Assembly (NCBI GenBank): GCA_023227945.1
Contig: JALOCC010000056.1
Coordinates: 1 to 11,828 of the forward strand
Length of the DNA: 11,828 bases
Direction: 5' to 3'
DNA from: Candidatus Omnitrophota bacterium
Lineage (GTDB): Bacteria > Omnitrophota > Gorgyraeia > Duberdicusellales > 4484-171
Numbering within the stretch: the first letter of the stretch is position 1; the number at the start of each line of letters is the position of its first letter. Positions 9,941-11,828 of this stretch are shown piece after piece. A program made the position numbers and the translations under genes. The notes below the pieces were generated by a model. That model was not told the origin of the DNA. It did no database searches and worked only from the letters and a program-made list of their open reading frames with translations.

Positions 9941-10537
9941 ATGGTAAAGTTTATTGATGAAAACGGTAAGGAATTCTTTTCCTGTTCCAGCGCAGAAGCA
10001 AGGTTCGCGATTCAGTCTGTTAAAGAAAAAAGGGAAAAGATAGATCCTGCCGAAAGGGAATCACAAAGACGGATAAAGGAAAGAGACTTCATTCTTTCCA
10101 AGTATACAGAAACCCAGGTAGAAACTATTGCTTGTGAAAAGCCATATATGGATGTAAATTTCATAATCGACTGCAAGGCGGAAATCGAGAAGCTGGACAA
10201 GAGGATTACGCATCTTTTCATGCATCCTAATCAGTATAATACTCTTATGAAGTGGGAAAGGGACATGTTAGAACCTGATTATAATAAGAGTTTATTGAAA
10301 ACTGGCAGGGTGGCGGCACTTTGGGGAATGGAAGTATATGTTTCTAAAGAAATTCCAGAAAATGAATTGTATGAAGTTTCTCTGGAGACAGAAGAAGAAT
10401 TCTTTGCGAAAAGATTTCAAATGGACCGGACGGAAGAAGTTGAAACCCTTTCTTCGATTGAAGACTATCTTGGGAAGATAATCGGAGAATTAGAAGACAA
10501 GAGAAATGAAATTATGTCTTCTAAATTAAATCGCTAA
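9941..10537 (+). CDS. Phage protein with a capsid-like segment, function unknown
   Basis: The protein has 198 residues. The first 85 are mostly charged and helical. Residues 89-147 (ITHLFMHPNQYNTLMKWERDML...LLKTGRVAALWGMEVYVSKEIPENELYEV) resemble a segment near the C-terminus of HK97-fold phage major capsid proteins: a position marker MxPxQY, then a long helix, then tGxxaxlwGxeVyVs. The length is too short for a capsid protein, and the tail (SSIEDYLGKIIGELEDKRNEI) looks coiled-coil. GAGG lies 10 bases before the ATG. The resemblance is by eye only. It might be an isolated domain reused for another role. Confidence 0.6.
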   Translation: MVKFIDENGKEFFSCSSAEARFAIQSVKEKREKIDPAERESQRRIKERDFILSKYTETQVETIACEKPYMDVNFIIDCKAEIEKLDKRITHLFMHPNQYNTLMKWERDMLEPDYNKSLLKTGRVAALWGMEVYVSKEIPENELYEVSLETEEEFFAKRFQMDRTEEVETLSSIEDYLGKIIGELEDKRNEIMSSKLNR

Positions 10538-10565
10538 ATATTACAAGAGTGGGGATTCCTTAACC

Positions 10566-10590
10566 GGGAGGGGTCTCCTCTTTTTATTTT
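10566..10590 (+). terminator. Probable Rho-independent terminator
   Basis: A short stem gggag/ctcct with loop gggt is followed by ctttttatttt. It lies 28 bases after the stop codon of the upstream gene. The stem is short, so strength is uncertain. Confidence 0.5.
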
Positions 10591-10599
10591 CAAGCACTA

Positions 10600-10639
10600 T
10601 TGACAAAACCGAAGTTTTGTGACATCCTGTCTTTGTCAA
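10600..10639 (+). promoter_or_regulatory. Leader with two mutually exclusive hairpins
   Basis: The 7-bp hairpin acaaaac-CGAA-gttttgt competes with an 8-bp pairing of ttgacaaa and tttgtcaa (to 10639). It lies just before the ribosome-binding site of the gene at 10658, so it could control translation or transcription. Confidence 0.35.
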
Positions 10640-10657
10640 ATGGGAAAGGAATGTGTT

Positions 10658-10912
10658 ATGTACGAAGACTATTCTGAAGTTGAACGTCACGGTGGAACAA
10701 TGCACGGCGGTCTTTTCATTTCGGCAGACGAAATAGAGTGGATGGAAGAATTTGACAAACAGGAACGAGAAGATGATTTGAAACGACGGGCTATCGATAG
10801 CGCTAGGCGTGACATGCTTGCGCCGACTGCGTATGCATTGAACGGAAAGAAGATTTTCCGCAACATCTATACCGGAGATCTGTGTTTCGCGGATGGTTCG
10901 GAAGTAAAGTAA
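10658..10912 (+). CDS. Small acidic phage protein, unknown function
   Basis: This start gives 84 residues. It is preferred because AAGGA ends 7 bases upstream, while a GTG at 10619 would fall in the leader hairpin. The protein has a charged helical centre (ADEIEWMEEFDKQEREDDLKRRAIDSARRDM) and a C-terminal segment YALNGKKIFRNIYTGDLCFADGSEVK. No transmembrane segment, signal or known motif is visible. It stands first in a tight group with the next three genes (18-base gap to the following ATG). Confidence 0.7.
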   Translation: MYEDYSEVERHGGTMHGGLFISADEIEWMEEFDKQEREDDLKRRAIDSARRDMLAPTAYALNGKKIFRNIYTGDLCFADGSEVK

Positions 10913-10930
10913 AAAGAAAGTAGGTAAGAA

Positions 10931-11122
10931 ATGTTCAATTTTGTTCGTGGGTTTATTATGTTTGTGTTTACTCTGATGATTCTGTCTTTTCTAGCGTATG
11001 GAATTATCTTCTGCGGAATCATTCGGGTGGCGGCTCCCGTGGTCAATGATGTTCGGCAGAACGGCCTTAAAGGTGTCGCGGATAAGGTTTGGTACGGAGA
11101 AGCCGGGAATACCAATCGGTAA
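10931..11122 (+). CDS. Small single-pass membrane protein
   Basis: This 63-residue protein has one strong hydrophobic segment (about residues 8-34, FIMFVFTLMILSFLAYGIIFCGIIRVA) and a polar C-terminal tail (NDVRQNGLKGVADKVWYGEAGNTNR). A purine-rich stretch (AAAGTAGGTAAG) precedes the ATG. The size and layout match small phage inner-membrane proteins. Function cannot be assigned from sequence. Confidence 0.65.
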   Translation: MFNFVRGFIMFVFTLMILSFLAYGIIFCGIIRVAAPVVNDVRQNGLKGVADKVWYGEAGNTNR

Positions 11123-11164
11123 TTTCGACGGCATGATTTGATGGCATGAGGTGTAACGGTTGCA

Positions 11165-11263
11165 TTGCAGGTCAGCGGGGAAACCCGTACCGGAGAGACA
11201 ATGCGGGTTATTGGTAAAGTCAAGAAAGAATATGGTGGGTTGGACATCATTACAAAGGAATAA
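11165..11263 (+). CDS. Very small open frame, possible peptide gene
   Basis: The frame can start at TTG (11165, with GAGGT upstream) or at ATG (11201, with GGAGA 4 bases upstream, giving 20 residues, MRVIGKVKKEYGGLDIITKE). It stops three bases before the next ATG, and its final codons supply that gene's AAAGGA. The tight spacing suggests a translated, coupled peptide, but its length gives little evidence. Confidence 0.35.
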   Translation: MQVSGETRTGETMRVIGKVKKEYGGLDIITKE

Positions 11264-11265
11264 AC

Positions 11266-11745
11266 ATGAAAATCTATGAAATCAAGAAAGAAATCGACAG
11301 GTTAAGTGATGTTTATACAATAGCAAAGTCACATCCAGAAATCAGCGCACAAATCCGCGTTTTTATTGCCGCGAATAAACCGAGAACCGACGAATTGCGG
11401 GAATTGCTTCATAAAAAACAGACGGAAAAGAAAACTGTTAAACGCTGGCCTGATGATATTCCAGAAGACTTGCTATGTTCTTGTCGTGATTTTTGGGCAG
11501 GGACAGAAGAATTCTTTAAGTTCAAAGTTAATTGTTGGAAAAACAACTTGGTTTGGATGACGATTCCTAGCGGTGGATACAGTAACAATATGGGGTGGAA
11601 TAAAACACGAAGTAAGAACAGACTATATCGGATTCAAAAGGGTTCCTATTACGGTAATTGTTTTCCGTTAGTTGAATACCGTGGAGGCGTCAGTAGGAAA
11701 CAAATGCTTGCAGACTTGGAAACATTTTCAAAAGAACAGAAGTGA
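11266..11745 (+). CDS. Phage protein of unknown function
   Basis: The protein has 159 residues. The N-terminal half is helical and charged (IYEIKKEIDRLSDVYTIAKSH...RTDELRELLHKKQTEKK). The C-terminal half is rich in aromatic, Asn and Gly residues (FFKFKVNCWKNNLVWMTIPSGGYSNNMGWNKTRSKNRLYRIQKGSYYGN), suggesting a compact beta-rich domain. Three Cys residues are not arranged as a zinc site. AAAGGA lies just upstream of the ATG and the gene follows the small frame at 11165 by two bases. No family recognised. Confidence 0.75.
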   Translation: MKIYEIKKEIDRLSDVYTIAKSHPEISAQIRVFIAANKPRTDELRELLHKKQTEKKTVKRWPDDIPEDLLCSCRDFWAGTEEFFKFKVNCWKNNLVWMTIPSGGYSNNMGWNKTRSKNRLYRIQKGSYYGNCFPLVEYRGGVSRKQMLADLETFSKEQK

Positions 11746-11775
11746 AAAGGTTTTTCGGATATAAGTCTAAAATTT

Positions 11776-11804
11776 TATCTGATAGAAACAACAACTATCA
11801 GATA
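11776..11804 (+). terminator. Perfect 10-bp hairpin after the last gene
   Basis: tatctgatag pairs perfectly with ctatcagata across the loop aaacaacaa, 31 bases after the stop codon. There is no T-run after it, so termination is uncertain; it may stabilise the mRNA end or act as an operator. Confidence 0.35.
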
Positions 11805-11828
11805 TGCGCAAGAACTTCATCAAGTGCG

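Noticed and set aside
10600..10628. TTGACA at 10600 as a promoter
   Set aside because: No acceptable -10 box occurs 16-18 bases downstream, and the bases are explained by the hairpin.
10867..11250. Minus-strand frame opposite the small membrane protein
   Set aside because: Shadow of the plus-strand genes, which have good ribosome-binding sites and tight spacing.

Overview
The window looks like the tRNA-rich accessory region of a large tailed bacteriophage (Caudoviricetes). It is AT-rich and carries a dense plus-strand array of tRNA and tRNA-like genes, most with an encoded CCA. Four homing-endonuclease loci of phage type sit among them. A phage-style Hsp20 gene follows, then a run of short unrecognised genes with good ribosome-binding sites. 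The sequence does not identify the host.

Layout. 1-1313: fragment of a tRNA 3' end, then a frameshifted endonuclease gene ending next to another tRNA 3' fragment. 1320-3208: tRNA array with several abnormal members, including two with 75-80 nt structured insertions in the D-loop, plus about 480 nt of gene-free, strongly self-complementary sequence (2450-2927). 3209-4457: structured sequence, then a tRNA whose halves are separated by an HTH/LAGLIDADG-like gene and a tRNA-Val. 4458-6098: tRNA-like genes with odd loops, one good tRNA-Glu, and two 150-175 nt segments closed by 10-11 bp helices. 6099-7858: tRNA-Leu and tRNA-Pro, each followed by a ~793 bp element with a minus-strand EDxHD-type endonuclease gene and ending in a second copy of that tRNA's 3' end plus CCA. 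7859-8609: mostly regular tRNAs. 8610-11828: Hsp20, tRNA-Leu, an amber-interrupted zinc-ribbon gene, tRNA-His, and small phage genes.

How it fits together. The tRNAs would supplement host translation during infection. The endonuclease genes appear to use the tRNA genes as insertion sites, and at the Leu and Pro sites they rebuild the 3' end. Many tRNAs depart from standard structure: expanded D-loops, altered T-loops, a swapped elbow pair, C33, long variable arms on Asn and Ala, and short ones on Leu. Five scattered copies of a covarying hairpin followed by TGAATTGAAA form a separate repeated RNA-like element.

All folds and anticodons were worked out by hand. The regular tRNAs are well supported. 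The structured segments and irregular tRNA-like genes need covariance searches and RNA data.
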